A stretch of DNA of 64,000 nt from Balneolaceae bacterium (GTDB lineage Bacteria > Bacteroidota > Rhodothermia > Balneolales > Balneolaceae), in NCBI GenBank assembly GCA_006969905.1, contig CP030887.1, positions 1,401,001 to 1,465,000 of the forward strand, read 5' to 3'. This document shows positions 1-7,842 of this stretch, piece by piece. The stretch's first letter is position 1. The number at the start of each line of letters is the position of its first letter. The notes beneath the pieces were generated by a model, which was given only the letters and a program-made list of their open reading frames with translations, did not search any database and was not told the origin of the DNA. A program made the position numbers and the translations under genes.

Positions 1-28
1 AACTGTTTAGGATTTCAGATGCTTCCAT
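1..28 (-). CDS. possible start of a gene downstream of nfeD (partial)
   Basis: An ATG at 28-26 opens a frame running off the window start (M-E-A-S-E-I-L-N-S). A GGAGAA Shine-Dalgarno lies about 7 bases upstream, and the start overlaps the last codons of the NfeD gene. NfeD genes are very often followed by a slipin/SPFH gene, so a slipin is a plausible identity, but nine codons cannot show it. Confidence 0.35.
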
Positions 29-1355
29 GATGATTCTCCAATTTTTTGTTTATAGGTTTAACGATGAGCGTCAGACCGTCAATTTCCAGAATTTCACAAC
101 TCTCGTTTCTTTTTAGTTTTTGAGGTGGGCGTGTACGGGCATTCCAGTATTCTCCGTCAATCAAAACGCGTCCTTTTTCACTGCTAACTGGGTCTACCAC
201 CACAGCCGGTTTTGATATCATAGACTCTGGCCCTGTTCTGTGTTTGCTGAATTGAGCTTTTAAGCCTGCACCAGCAACAAGCCCAAAGAAAAGAACAGTA
301 AGGATAGTAGCCGGAACCAACCAGAACCAGGAAAGCTGCATTTCTTCGGGAAAATCCTGAAAAAGCATAAGTGCCCCCAGGAAGAAAGAAACAGCGCCAC
401 CTGCCATCAATATTCCGAATGTAGGGGTTAATGCTTCAGAAATAAATAAGATCACTGCCAGCCCAATTAAAATAAATCCGGCAGTATTTATAGGTAATGA
501 TGCCGTGCCGTAAAGTAAAAGTATCAGGGCAATAACTCCTCCAACGCCGGGAATTATGGCTCCCGGATTGGTGACTTCTCCGATAATGCCATAAATGGCA
601 ATAAGGGTGAGTATGAGGATAATTTCAGGGCGCAGAATAAAGCTGAATACTTTTTCAGCAAAGGTAGGTTGTAGACGGTTTATAGTGGCATCTTTGGTAT
701 TAAGAGTGGTTCCTTCAACTTCTGTTCCATGAATTTTTGTAAGAAGCTCCCGCAGATCTACCGCTCGAATATCAATCACATTCATTTCAAGCGCTTCATA
801 ATCAGTTAAAGCCGAGCCGTCACGAACAGCAGAAATAGCCCATTCTTTGTTTCTGCCGCGTTCTTCAGCAATTCCTTCAATGTAGTTTTCCGAATAGTTA
901 AACATTTTATTCTGCATTACACTATCCATACCCGCTCCCCCGGGAGCCATTGATACTGGGGAAGCAGCTCCTATAGTAGTGGCAGGAGCCATAGCAGCTA
1001 TATGTGCGGCAAGAGTTATATACGCACCTGCACTACCGGCAGCTGCCCCTTTGGGGCTTACATAAACAACGAGGGGGAGCTCGGAAGCAAGCATTTCCCT
1101 TACAATATCCTGGGTAGAGTTGAGCAAACCTCCGGGTGTATCCAGTTCAATAATAAGGCACTCATCACCACGGGCTTTGGCTGTTTCAATACCTCGTATA
1201 ATGAATGATGTTACAGTAGGGCCAATGGTGCCTTCAACTTTTAAAACAGAAACGGATGGGGTGGAAGAGCCTGGATCCTGGTAGGCAAATCCATTCTTAA
1301 TGAGTAGGGGTACACCCATGCATACTATCAGTGCAATGACCCGAAGAGTTTTCAT
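15..1355 (-). CDS. NfeD family membrane-bound serine protease (ClpP-class)
   Basis: Predicted membrane protease of the long NfeD (NfeD1b) class, which in characterised relatives cleaves stomatin/slipin partners. From the ATG at 1355 the protein has a signal peptide (about 1-24) and then a ClpP/SppA-like domain. The nucleophile Ser108 sits in G-S-A-G and Lys150 is at the position expected for the Ser-Lys dyad; the conserved D-T-P-G-G-L segment lies near residue 73. Several membrane helices follow (about 240-370), then a C-terminal NfeD OB-fold (about 390-435). A GTG nine bases upstream (1364) is an alternative start; the ATG gives the better signal peptide, and neither has a clear ribosome site. 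The stop overlaps the start of a possible partner gene at the window edge. Confidence 0.9.
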   Translation of the reverse strand: MKTLRVIALIVCMGVPLLIKNGFAYQDPGSSTPSVSVLKVEGTIGPTVTSFIIRGIETAKARGDECLIIELDTPGGLLNSTQDIVREMLASELPLVVYVSPKGAAAGSAGAYITLAAHIAAMAPATTIGAASPVSMAPGGAGMDSVMQNKMFNYSENYIEGIAEERGRNKEWAISAVRDGSALTDYEALEMNVIDIRAVDLRELLTKIHGTEVEGTTLNTKDATINRLQPTFAEKVFSFILRPEIILILTLIAIYGIIGEVTNPGAIIPGVGGVIALILLLYGTASLPINTAGFILIGLAVILFISEALTPTFGILMAGGAVSFFLGALMLFQDFPEEMQLSWFWLVPATILTVLFFGLVAGAGLKAQFSKHRTGPESMISKPAVVVDPVSSEKGRVLIDGEYWNARTRPPQKLKRNESCEILEIDGLTLIVKPINKKLENHHGSI

Positions 1356-1460
1356 AATTGGCACACAATGAATAAAAGCTACGAGGCAAATAGGTACATC
1401 AACCTCATGCTAAATAGTAATAAATAAGAAAGAACTTTTTATGAAGAAAACAAAGAAAGC

Positions 1461-3155
1461 TTATTTACTGCTTCCAAAATCCACTTCTTTACCATCTTTG
1501 AAAATACGCAGGCCCTCGGGTTTACCTTTGCTTCCATTCGGTCCGAACTCGGTTACGCTGGAGGCCAATTCCTCTTCACTTTGTTGTTTGCCAACTTTGC
1601 GGGGTTCGTCTTTATGGAAAGAGTCTACATGAAGGGTTTGTGTTGGGAAAGCGAATTCAACTCCCACTTCTTTTGCAAGGCGAAGAACTTCCAGTAAGAA
1701 ATTGTGGCGTTGCTGAAGCTCAGTACTCCAGTCAGGCACTTTAAAGAATACATATACCAAAACATCGAGGGAATGAGCACCGAAAGAATTGAAATGGACT
1801 TCATAAAAATCCTGACGGAAGTTTTTATTTGCTTTTACAATGGCTTTAATCCCTTCCACAAAAGCTTCCATTTGTTCAGGGGTGGTCGAATAAGTAAGAT
1901 TCAGCACTGTTTTCAATCTTCGATACTGACGCATTCCATAATTATCAATGTCAGTAGTGGCTACCTGTGAATTGGGTACAGAAACAAGTGAATTGTAGAA
2001 AGTTCGAACCCGGGTAGTTCGGAAGCCGACTTCTTCCACTACTCCTTCTACATCACCAACTTTAATCCAGTCACCGATTCTAAATGGTTTATCAGCAAAA
2101 ATAGTGATAGACCCAAAGAAATTAGCTAATGTGTCTTTTGCTGCCAGGGCTACCGCAAGGCCACCAATACCGAGTCCTGCAATTAAGGAAGCCACATTAT
2201 ACCCATTGTTTTGCAGAATCAGGATAAAACCCATTAGCACTATAAAGAAACGCAGGGTTTTACGGATGAGGGGTACCAGTTGGTCATCAAGCTGATTTTC
2301 GGTTTTGGATGTGACAACGGTTAAATATTTAGCAAATACATCAGCGAGGTTGTAGAACAACCATACAAAACCTGCTGATATGGCAATTTCAAGTATAGTT
2401 GAAAGATATAAATTAACCGTTACTGAGAGTTGCAGATTTGTATAGCTGATGAGGAAAAAAAGCATCAAAAAGATGAAACCCGAAGGCCGCTCAACCCCGT
2501 CAAGCAGATCATCGTCCCAGGTAAAACTGGTTTTTTGAGTGATTCGCCGGATATAGTTATCAAGTATGAACTCGAAAATCTTTCTGAGAATGATACCGGT
2601 TAACAGCCAAAGGAAGACAGCAAGATATTGCCAGATCTCTATTCCAAGCCATTCATTTTTAGCCCATTCGGGTAACCTATCCAGTAGGGCTTCTATTATA
2701 CCTGAAAATGTAGCCTGGTGTAAATCCGGGATTTGCTCAATAGTAGCTGTAGAGAATACCCATTGATTATCCTGTTTCACCAAAAAAACCTCGGGCAATT
2801 CATCGAACAGAATGTATTGATTGAGCCCGGAGAGGCTATCGGTGTAGTTAGGGTTGTTAGATACATTTTCATAAACAACAAGCAATCCTCTGGCATCAAG
2901 TACTCTTCTGAGTTGGGTAGCCAATTCAATCTTTTCTTCCCTGGTTCCATTAGCCAGTTTAAATGGAAGAATTACCCGGTCCAGGTTCTGATGTCCTTTT
3001 TGCTGCCAATGCAGAAAAGTATGCACGGCTCGCCTGGGAGTGGTCAGGTTTGTTGTAGCTGAGGACAATTCCGAACTTTGGAGTGCTAGTATATCAGCGG
3101 GTATTAAAAGAATGATTGAAAATAATAAAAGAGAAAAGCCAAACCGGGTCTTCAT
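1461..3155 (-). CDS. MscS family mechanosensitive ion channel with N-terminal extracytoplasmic domain
   Basis: Small-conductance mechanosensitive channel, predicted to open under membrane tension in osmotic downshock. Residues 1-25 are a signal peptide. An uncharacterised extracytoplasmic region covers about 26-165, followed by membrane helices near 175-195, 226-245, 250-275 and 298-316. The MscS pore helix is at about 322-345, with the Gly/Ala-rich pattern G-L-G-I-G-G-L-A-V-A-L-A-A. The beta domain follows directly (F-A-D-K-P-F-R-I-G-D-W-I). At 564 residues it is about twice the length of E. coli MscS and closer to the larger MscS-like proteins. A 96-base gap separates it from the downstream nfeD gene, and no terminator is obvious there, so co-transcription is possible but unproven. 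Confidence 0.92.
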   Translation of the reverse strand: MKTRFGFSLLLFSIILLIPADILALQSSELSSATTNLTTPRRAVHTFLHWQQKGHQNLDRVILPFKLANGTREEKIELATQLRRVLDARGLLVVYENVSNNPNYTDSLSGLNQYILFDELPEVFLVKQDNQWVFSTATIEQIPDLHQATFSGIIEALLDRLPEWAKNEWLGIEIWQYLAVFLWLLTGIILRKIFEFILDNYIRRITQKTSFTWDDDLLDGVERPSGFIFLMLFFLISYTNLQLSVTVNLYLSTILEIAISAGFVWLFYNLADVFAKYLTVVTSKTENQLDDQLVPLIRKTLRFFIVLMGFILILQNNGYNVASLIAGLGIGGLAVALAAKDTLANFFGSITIFADKPFRIGDWIKVGDVEGVVEEVGFRTTRVRTFYNSLVSVPNSQVATTDIDNYGMRQYRRLKTVLNLTYSTTPEQMEAFVEGIKAIVKANKNFRQDFYEVHFNSFGAHSLDVLVYVFFKVPDWSTELQQRHNFLLEVLRLAKEVGVEFAFPTQTLHVDSFHKDEPRKVGKQQSEEELASSVTEFGPNGSKGKPEGLRIFKDGKEVDFGSSK

Positions 3156-3234
3156 AGAATCAAAGATTTTTTAAAGAAACAGCCTGTAAGATACTAAGCC
3201 TGAAAGAGGTAGTCACCTATTTGTGAGAGTGTTT

Positions 3235-4266
3235 TTAGTAGTTACTTTCGAGTAGGGGAATAATACTATGTTCCAATAAATCGAAAACCGGTTTTTTATA
3301 GGAACGGTTTTGGGAAGGGTTATCGGAAGAAGAAGTAAGAACAACAGTTGCTTCTAACTCGGGAATCATAAACAGGTATTGCCCTCCAAAACCCCAGGCA
3401 AAAAATACTTTGTAACCGGCAACTTCCCGGTTCCACCACATGTAGCCATACCCATAAGGATTATAATTGCTGTAGGTGTATGTTTTAAAAGAATCCCAAA
3501 TCCACTCTTTTGAAACAATTTGTTCCCCTTCGAATTGGCCTACATCCAAAATCATTTGCCCGATTTTCAATAGGTCTCCGGGCTTCATGGAAAGATTATT
3601 TCCCCCCATATAATAACCATTGGGGCCCCTGTCCCATCCACCAATTTGTATATCAAGAGGATCAAACAGATAGGTTTCAGCAAAAGCTTTGGTACTGGCT
3701 CCGGTTGCTTTAGTAAGTATGGCAGAAAGCAGGTGAGATATTCCGGTGCTGTATACCATCTTTCCACCAGGCTCCTCCACAAAGGGCTGATCAAGCTGAA
3801 ATTTTATCCAGTCTTTGCTGATTGCCCATTTTCCGTAATTGAATATGCTGGTAGACTCCAATCCCGCTTGCATAGATAGCAGATGACGGATAGTGAGTTG
3901 TTCTTTTGCAGAATCGGGGTTTTCTGCAAAGTATTCCGGGAAGTAATTAACAATGGGTTCTTCGATACTTTCTATAAAGCCCTTGTCTATCGCAATACCT
4001 ACCAATAAGGTAATGATACTTTTAGAAGCCGATTTGATATTGTATGGTTGATTAGCACGCCTTCCTTTATAGTATTGCTCACCTATGAGCCGGCCTTTTT
4101 GTTGCAGTAATAAACTTCTTACGGATGGGATATCATCCGCTTTATCAAATACGCTTTCAAGTTCATAGCTGGTATCGCGGGGCTGTGCAAGACTATTTGA
4201 AATGCTTATTGCTACAAGTATCGCGAAAAAAAGTAATCGAATAAGGCTTTGATGAATAGAGATCAA
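3235..4266 (-). CDS. serine hydrolase, class C beta-lactamase-like family
   Basis: Secreted or periplasmic serine hydrolase of the beta-lactamase/penicillin-binding-like fold; the substrate cannot be told from sequence (esterase, peptidase or amidase activities all occur). It has a signal peptide (about 1-27, ending N-S-L-A), the S-x-x-K nucleophile motif S-A-S-K at 79-82, a Y-S-T triad equivalent to Y-x-N in the middle, and a G-F-G-G segment near the C-terminus in place of K-T-G. The only in-frame start is TTG at 4266, which overlaps the stop of the upstream small gene by four bases, so translational coupling is likely. It is the last gene of a three-gene cluster. The length of 343 residues is normal for the family. 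Confidence 0.85.
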   Translation of the reverse strand: MISIHQSLIRLLFFAILVAISISNSLAQPRDTSYELESVFDKADDIPSVRSLLLQQKGRLIGEQYYKGRRANQPYNIKSASKSIITLLVGIAIDKGFIESIEEPIVNYFPEYFAENPDSAKEQLTIRHLLSMQAGLESTSIFNYGKWAISKDWIKFQLDQPFVEEPGGKMVYSTGISHLLSAILTKATGASTKAFAETYLFDPLDIQIGGWDRGPNGYYMGGNNLSMKPGDLLKIGQMILDVGQFEGEQIVSKEWIWDSFKTYTYSNYNPYGYGYMWWNREVAGYKVFFAWGFGGQYLFMIPELEATVVLTSSSDNPSQNRSYKKPVFDLLEHSIIPLLESNY

Positions 4267-4520
4267 TCTTTGAACTTGAATGTAACTGGAATTTTATCCT
4301 CATAGGGAGCCCCTATATGATAAAGCTCCCATTCAGAATCATAATTAAGGATACGATCTCTAAGGATATTCACCAAATCTTCTGAGCTTCCGTTTTCTGA
4401 ATTCCAGTCAAACGTTTCCACACGGAACTTCATTTTACGCTCCTCTCCATTTACGTAAATATCAAGGTTGGCCGTTTTTTCGACATTTGGGATGGTAAAT
4501 TGAACTCTTACATTTTGCAT
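4263..4520 (-). CDS. small hypothetical protein, 85 aa
   Basis: I do not recognise this protein. It has no signal peptide or membrane segment and is acidic and hydrophilic. The first half looks like alternating beta strands (V-R-V-Q-F-T-I, L-D-I-Y-V-N, M-K-F-R-V-E-T-F), then comes a short helix rich in D, L and R, then a final strand V-T-F-K-F. It overlaps the following serine hydrolase gene by four bases and starts 26 bases after the NTF2-like gene, so it is probably translated as part of this small operon. That coupling is the main support for it being real. Confidence 0.65.
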   Translation of the reverse strand: MQNVRVQFTIPNVEKTANLDIYVNGEERKMKFRVETFDWNSENGSSEDLVNILRDRILNYDSEWELYHIGAPYEDKIPVTFKFKD

Positions 4521-4546
4521 AACTATTGTTATATCCTGATTTTCGT

Positions 4547-4978
4547 TTAGTCTTTTTTAAATTCCCAAAACACATTAATAATTTTCCATTTCCCTTCTTC
4601 TTTCACTAAATGCATATACTCTGTCCATCTGGCGTTTGGGTATCCGGTTCTCAAACTTGCACTGGCCATTTTTCCAAACACAGTAATATTTTCTACAGCA
4701 TTATTTTGGTGCTTTACTTCAAATTTTGGTTTGGTTGACATAAGTTCTTTTAATTTCTTAGGGGGGAAATCCTCACTTAGCGTACCATCTGGATTTAGTC
4801 CTCTTTTAGCAAGCCTTGGGTGCAATGATACATTCATCGCATCATAATTGTTTTCAAAGAAATTTTCTATGTAGCTTAAAATAGCTTTCTCAATTGCAGC
4901 ATTTTCAGCTGTTTCTGATTGAGCATAAGAGTTAGTTGTAGAAATTAATACGATAATTAGGATAAATATTTTTCTCAT
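4547..4978 (-). CDS. secreted NTF2-like (lumazine-binding-like) protein
   Basis: A 143-residue protein with a signal peptide (about 1-19, N-S-Y-A before Q) followed by one SnoaL/NTF2-like cone fold of the putative lumazine-binding type common in Bacteroidota. Recognisable elements are the helix A-I-L-S-Y-I-E-N-F-F-E-N-N-Y-D-A-M, the strand A-S-A-S-L-R-T-G-Y, and the typical ending E-Y-M-H-L-V-K-E-E-G-K-W-K-I-I-N-V-F-W. The family is structurally conserved but functionally vague, and no catalytic residues can be assigned. It appears to be the first gene of a cluster with the 85-residue protein and the serine hydrolase. Confidence 0.8.
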   Translation of the reverse strand: MRKIFILIIVLISTTNSYAQSETAENAAIEKAILSYIENFFENNYDAMNVSLHPRLAKRGLNPDGTLSEDFPPKKLKELMSTKPKFEVKHQNNAVENITVFGKMASASLRTGYPNARWTEYMHLVKEEGKWKIINVFWEFKKD

Positions 4979-5169
4979 TTTTGCTACTTAATTAGTTAGC
5001 TGTACTAATTTGCATATAGCTTGAATTAGGTTAATGCTTTATTGTACACCAATAATCATACCAAATTCACCTGACCTTTAATTTCGCTTCATTTGAAGGT
5101 TTTTTGATCATGAAACTGTCCGCAAATAATACACAGGTGTTCATTTATGGACAATAAAGTATTGCAAGC

Positions 5170-7842
5170 TTACTCGTTTCTTAAGCTATATATGGGATTA
5201 ATAAGAGCCGCCTTTATTGATTTATAGCTCATGGTTAACCAGGCTACAGTAAGCGCAATTAGTCCAGATAATAGATATATAAGAAAATTTGTATCAGTTT
5301 GATAAGCAAAATTCTGCATCCAGCTTTTCATAAGATGCCAGGTGATCGGCCAGGCAATGAAATTGGCAATGGCAACCAGTAAAATGAATTTCTTTGAAAG
5401 TAAAAAAGCGATCTGCAGAGCTGTTGCACCCAAAACTTTCCGGATACCTATCTCTTTAGTACGCTGAAGTATAAAGTGACTGATAAGGCCATATAACCCA
5501 AGGCAGGCTATGAGAATAGTTAGGACTGTAAAGGCCGTAACCAACTTAAAGAATCTTTGATCAGCCTGGTACATTTCATCCAGATGCTCATCTAAAAAAC
5601 GGAAGTGGAAAGGAAAGTCCGGAACAGCTTCTTCCCATGTTTGCTCAAGAGAAGTGAGCATATCACTGAAAGTTCCTGCACGAACTCTTACAAATAAATT
5701 TTCCATGTTAGTAGGAGGGATAAACATAACCAAAGGCTGTATTTCTCTGTGTAGTGAAGCAAAGTTGAAGTTCTTAGTTACACCAATAACTTGCCCTTCA
5801 GTAATTTGATCAACCTGTATATGTTTTCCGAGTGGGTTTTCCCAACCAAATATTTTAGCAGCAGCTTCATTCAAAACTATTCCACTTACAGAATCTGTTG
5901 AATAGGATTCATCAAATCCTCGACCCTGAATGAATTCAATACCCATTGTTTCAAAAAAGCCAAAATGAGCACCATAAATATTCATAGGATATCCTTCATT
6001 ATCTTCTGCATCCCGGGAAAAAATAGGTACGCTTCCATTATCACCATCCAATAATCCCCCACCCATTCCTGCACTTATCACATGAGGGTTCGATTCAATT
6101 TGTTGTCTGATTAAATCGTAACGGCGTGTAAGTTCTTGTCCATCCATATGGAGAACGATCAATTGGTCTTGTTCAAAACCTAAATTTCTTTCTTGAATGA
6201 ATTGAATCTGCTGGCGAATAATGAAACTACCAGCAATTAGAAGAATGGCAATCGTAAACTGGGCTACTACCAAGACCGTCCGAATATCAAACCGGGTTTT
6301 TTTATTAAAGAAATGTCCCTTAAGTACTTTTACTGGTTTAAATGCAGACATTACAAGAGCAGGATATAAACCTGAAATCATCCCAAGACCCAATCCAATT
6401 ACAAAGAATATTGGAATTATAAATTTGAAATCTTCCAAACGAACTATGAATTCCATTCCTAATAGTGATGAAACGAACTTTGAAAATGGAATGGAAAAAA
6501 TAATCGCGAGTAGTGCACTTAAAAGTGCTATTAGAATCGATTCTCCCAGAAACTGACGAATTAAGCCGGACCTTTGTGCACCCAATGTTTTGCGAACCCC
6601 AACTTCTTTTCCTCGTCGGATGGACTGTGCTGTACTAAGGTTCATAAAATTAAAACATGCGATTAGAAGTAAAAAAGCTGCTACAGCGGACATTGCCCAT
6701 ATATAACCACGGTTACCGGTCAATAAATGAGTACTTGCATTCCGTAAGTCAGAATTAAGGTAAACTTCCGAAAGCGGTTGAAGGTGAAGAATCCGGTTTT
6801 CACCAACATCTTCGCCCATATTAATAACTAAAAAGTCCTTAAACTTTGCCTGTAGTTCGTCAGGATTTGTTCCTTCTCGAAGACGCACATATGTGTAAAA
6901 TGAAACCCATCCCCAACTTTCAACAGTGACAGGATATCCAGGAGGAGGAGAGAAAGATTGAAAACTGATAATAAAATCAAAATGTAGATGAGTATTCTGT
7001 TTGATGGGAGCCAGGACTCCCGTTACAGTTAATGTGGTAATATTATCAAGGGTCAGCGATTTTCCGATAGGATTTTCTTCCCCAAAATATTTTTCAGCCA
7101 TTTCACTTGTAAGAATTACAGAATTTATATCGTTAAGGGCTGTAATAGCATTACCTTTTTCTAAAGGAAAGTTGAACATTTTAAGAAAGGAAGGGTCAGC
7201 ATAAGCGACCCCATATTCATAAAATTGTTGGTCCTGATGTTGAAGTATATTACTATCGACAAAACGAAAGCGTACTACTTCTTCAATTTCAGGATAGGTC
7301 TCAAGCAATGCAGGTCCCATTGGGGGAGAGGTTGTTGCAAAATGCCGTGCTCCGGGACGGTTTATTTCCTGAAATGTAAGCCGATAAATTTGGTCTGAAT
7401 TTTCATGAAATCGATCGAAAGTGAGTTCTTGCTTTACATAAGTAAAAATTACAATACAGCATATAAGGGCTGTGGTTAGACCAAAAATGTTTATGAAAGT
7501 ATTCCCACGGTCGTGGTTTAAATTCCGAAGTCCGATTTTTATATAGTTGGGCAATAATATGGGTATCCACTTCTTGTGTTGCCATAGCGGAGTTGGCCTA
7601 TTTTTCTTAGTCCTTGTTTTATAAAACTCAGATCCAACCGATTCCAGCTCGCCCATTTCTTCTATAGCTTTTAAAAAAGCTTCTTCGTTTGACAGACCAT
7701 CTTCTTTTAGGTGTTCAATTTCATCTAATAAATGTGATTCCAACTCCTCAATATCTCCATCCTCATAGGCTGGGTTTTTTCGAAGCTTGCGTTTCCATTC
7801 CTTAATTGTTTTTTCTAAATCAAACATATACTTGTTTTCCAT
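5170..7842 (-). CDS. MacB/FtsX-type ABC permease with N-terminal prefix domain (Q3)
   Basis: Inner-membrane permease subunit of a MacB/FtsX-type ABC transporter, 890 residues, with no ATPase domain of its own. Residues about 6-80 form a charged, helical permease prefix domain (E-W-K-R-K-L-R-K-N ... D-I-E-E-L-E-S-H-L), the type found on permeases next to padR genes. The permease body starts near 98. First periplasmic core domain about 140-375; coupling motif 1 at 413 (E-V-G-V-R-K); second core about 540-755; coupling motif 2 at 797 (E-I-G-I-R-K). The tail is Y-S-L-R-N-E. The start ATG shares one base with the stop of the upstream permease (TAATG). An ATG five codons inside (7827) matches the paralogues' start and is equally plausible. 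It is the last gene of the padR operon. Confidence 0.9.
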   Translation of the reverse strand: MENKYMFDLEKTIKEWKRKLRKNPAYEDGDIEELESHLLDEIEHLKEDGLSNEEAFLKAIEEMGELESVGSEFYKTRTKKNRPTPLWQHKKWIPILLPNYIKIGLRNLNHDRGNTFINIFGLTTALICCIVIFTYVKQELTFDRFHENSDQIYRLTFQEINRPGARHFATTSPPMGPALLETYPEIEEVVRFRFVDSNILQHQDQQFYEYGVAYADPSFLKMFNFPLEKGNAITALNDINSVILTSEMAEKYFGEENPIGKSLTLDNITTLTVTGVLAPIKQNTHLHFDFIISFQSFSPPPGYPVTVESWGWVSFYTYVRLREGTNPDELQAKFKDFLVINMGEDVGENRILHLQPLSEVYLNSDLRNASTHLLTGNRGYIWAMSAVAAFLLLIACFNFMNLSTAQSIRRGKEVGVRKTLGAQRSGLIRQFLGESILIALLSALLAIIFSIPFSKFVSSLLGMEFIVRLEDFKFIIPIFFVIGLGLGMISGLYPALVMSAFKPVKVLKGHFFNKKTRFDIRTVLVVAQFTIAILLIAGSFIIRQQIQFIQERNLGFEQDQLIVLHMDGQELTRRYDLIRQQIESNPHVISAGMGGGLLDGDNGSVPIFSRDAEDNEGYPMNIYGAHFGFFETMGIEFIQGRGFDESYSTDSVSGIVLNEAAAKIFGWENPLGKHIQVDQITEGQVIGVTKNFNFASLHREIQPLVMFIPPTNMENLFVRVRAGTFSDMLTSLEQTWEEAVPDFPFHFRFLDEHLDEMYQADQRFFKLVTAFTVLTILIACLGLYGLISHFILQRTKEIGIRKVLGATALQIAFLLSKKFILLVAIANFIAWPITWHLMKSWMQNFAYQTDTNFLIYLLSGLIALTVAWLTMSYKSIKAALINPIYSLRNE
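7731..7827. repeat. 97-bp prefix-domain repeat, copy in Q3
   Basis: Nucleotide-level repeat of the 5-prime prefix-domain coding region, aligned without gaps to 10391-10487 and 13003-13099. The three copies differ at scattered positions. Confidence 0.65.

Noticed and set aside
5100..5169. TGTCC/GGACA pairing downstream of the padR operon as a terminator
   Set aside because: Long loop, poor inner pairing and no T-run.
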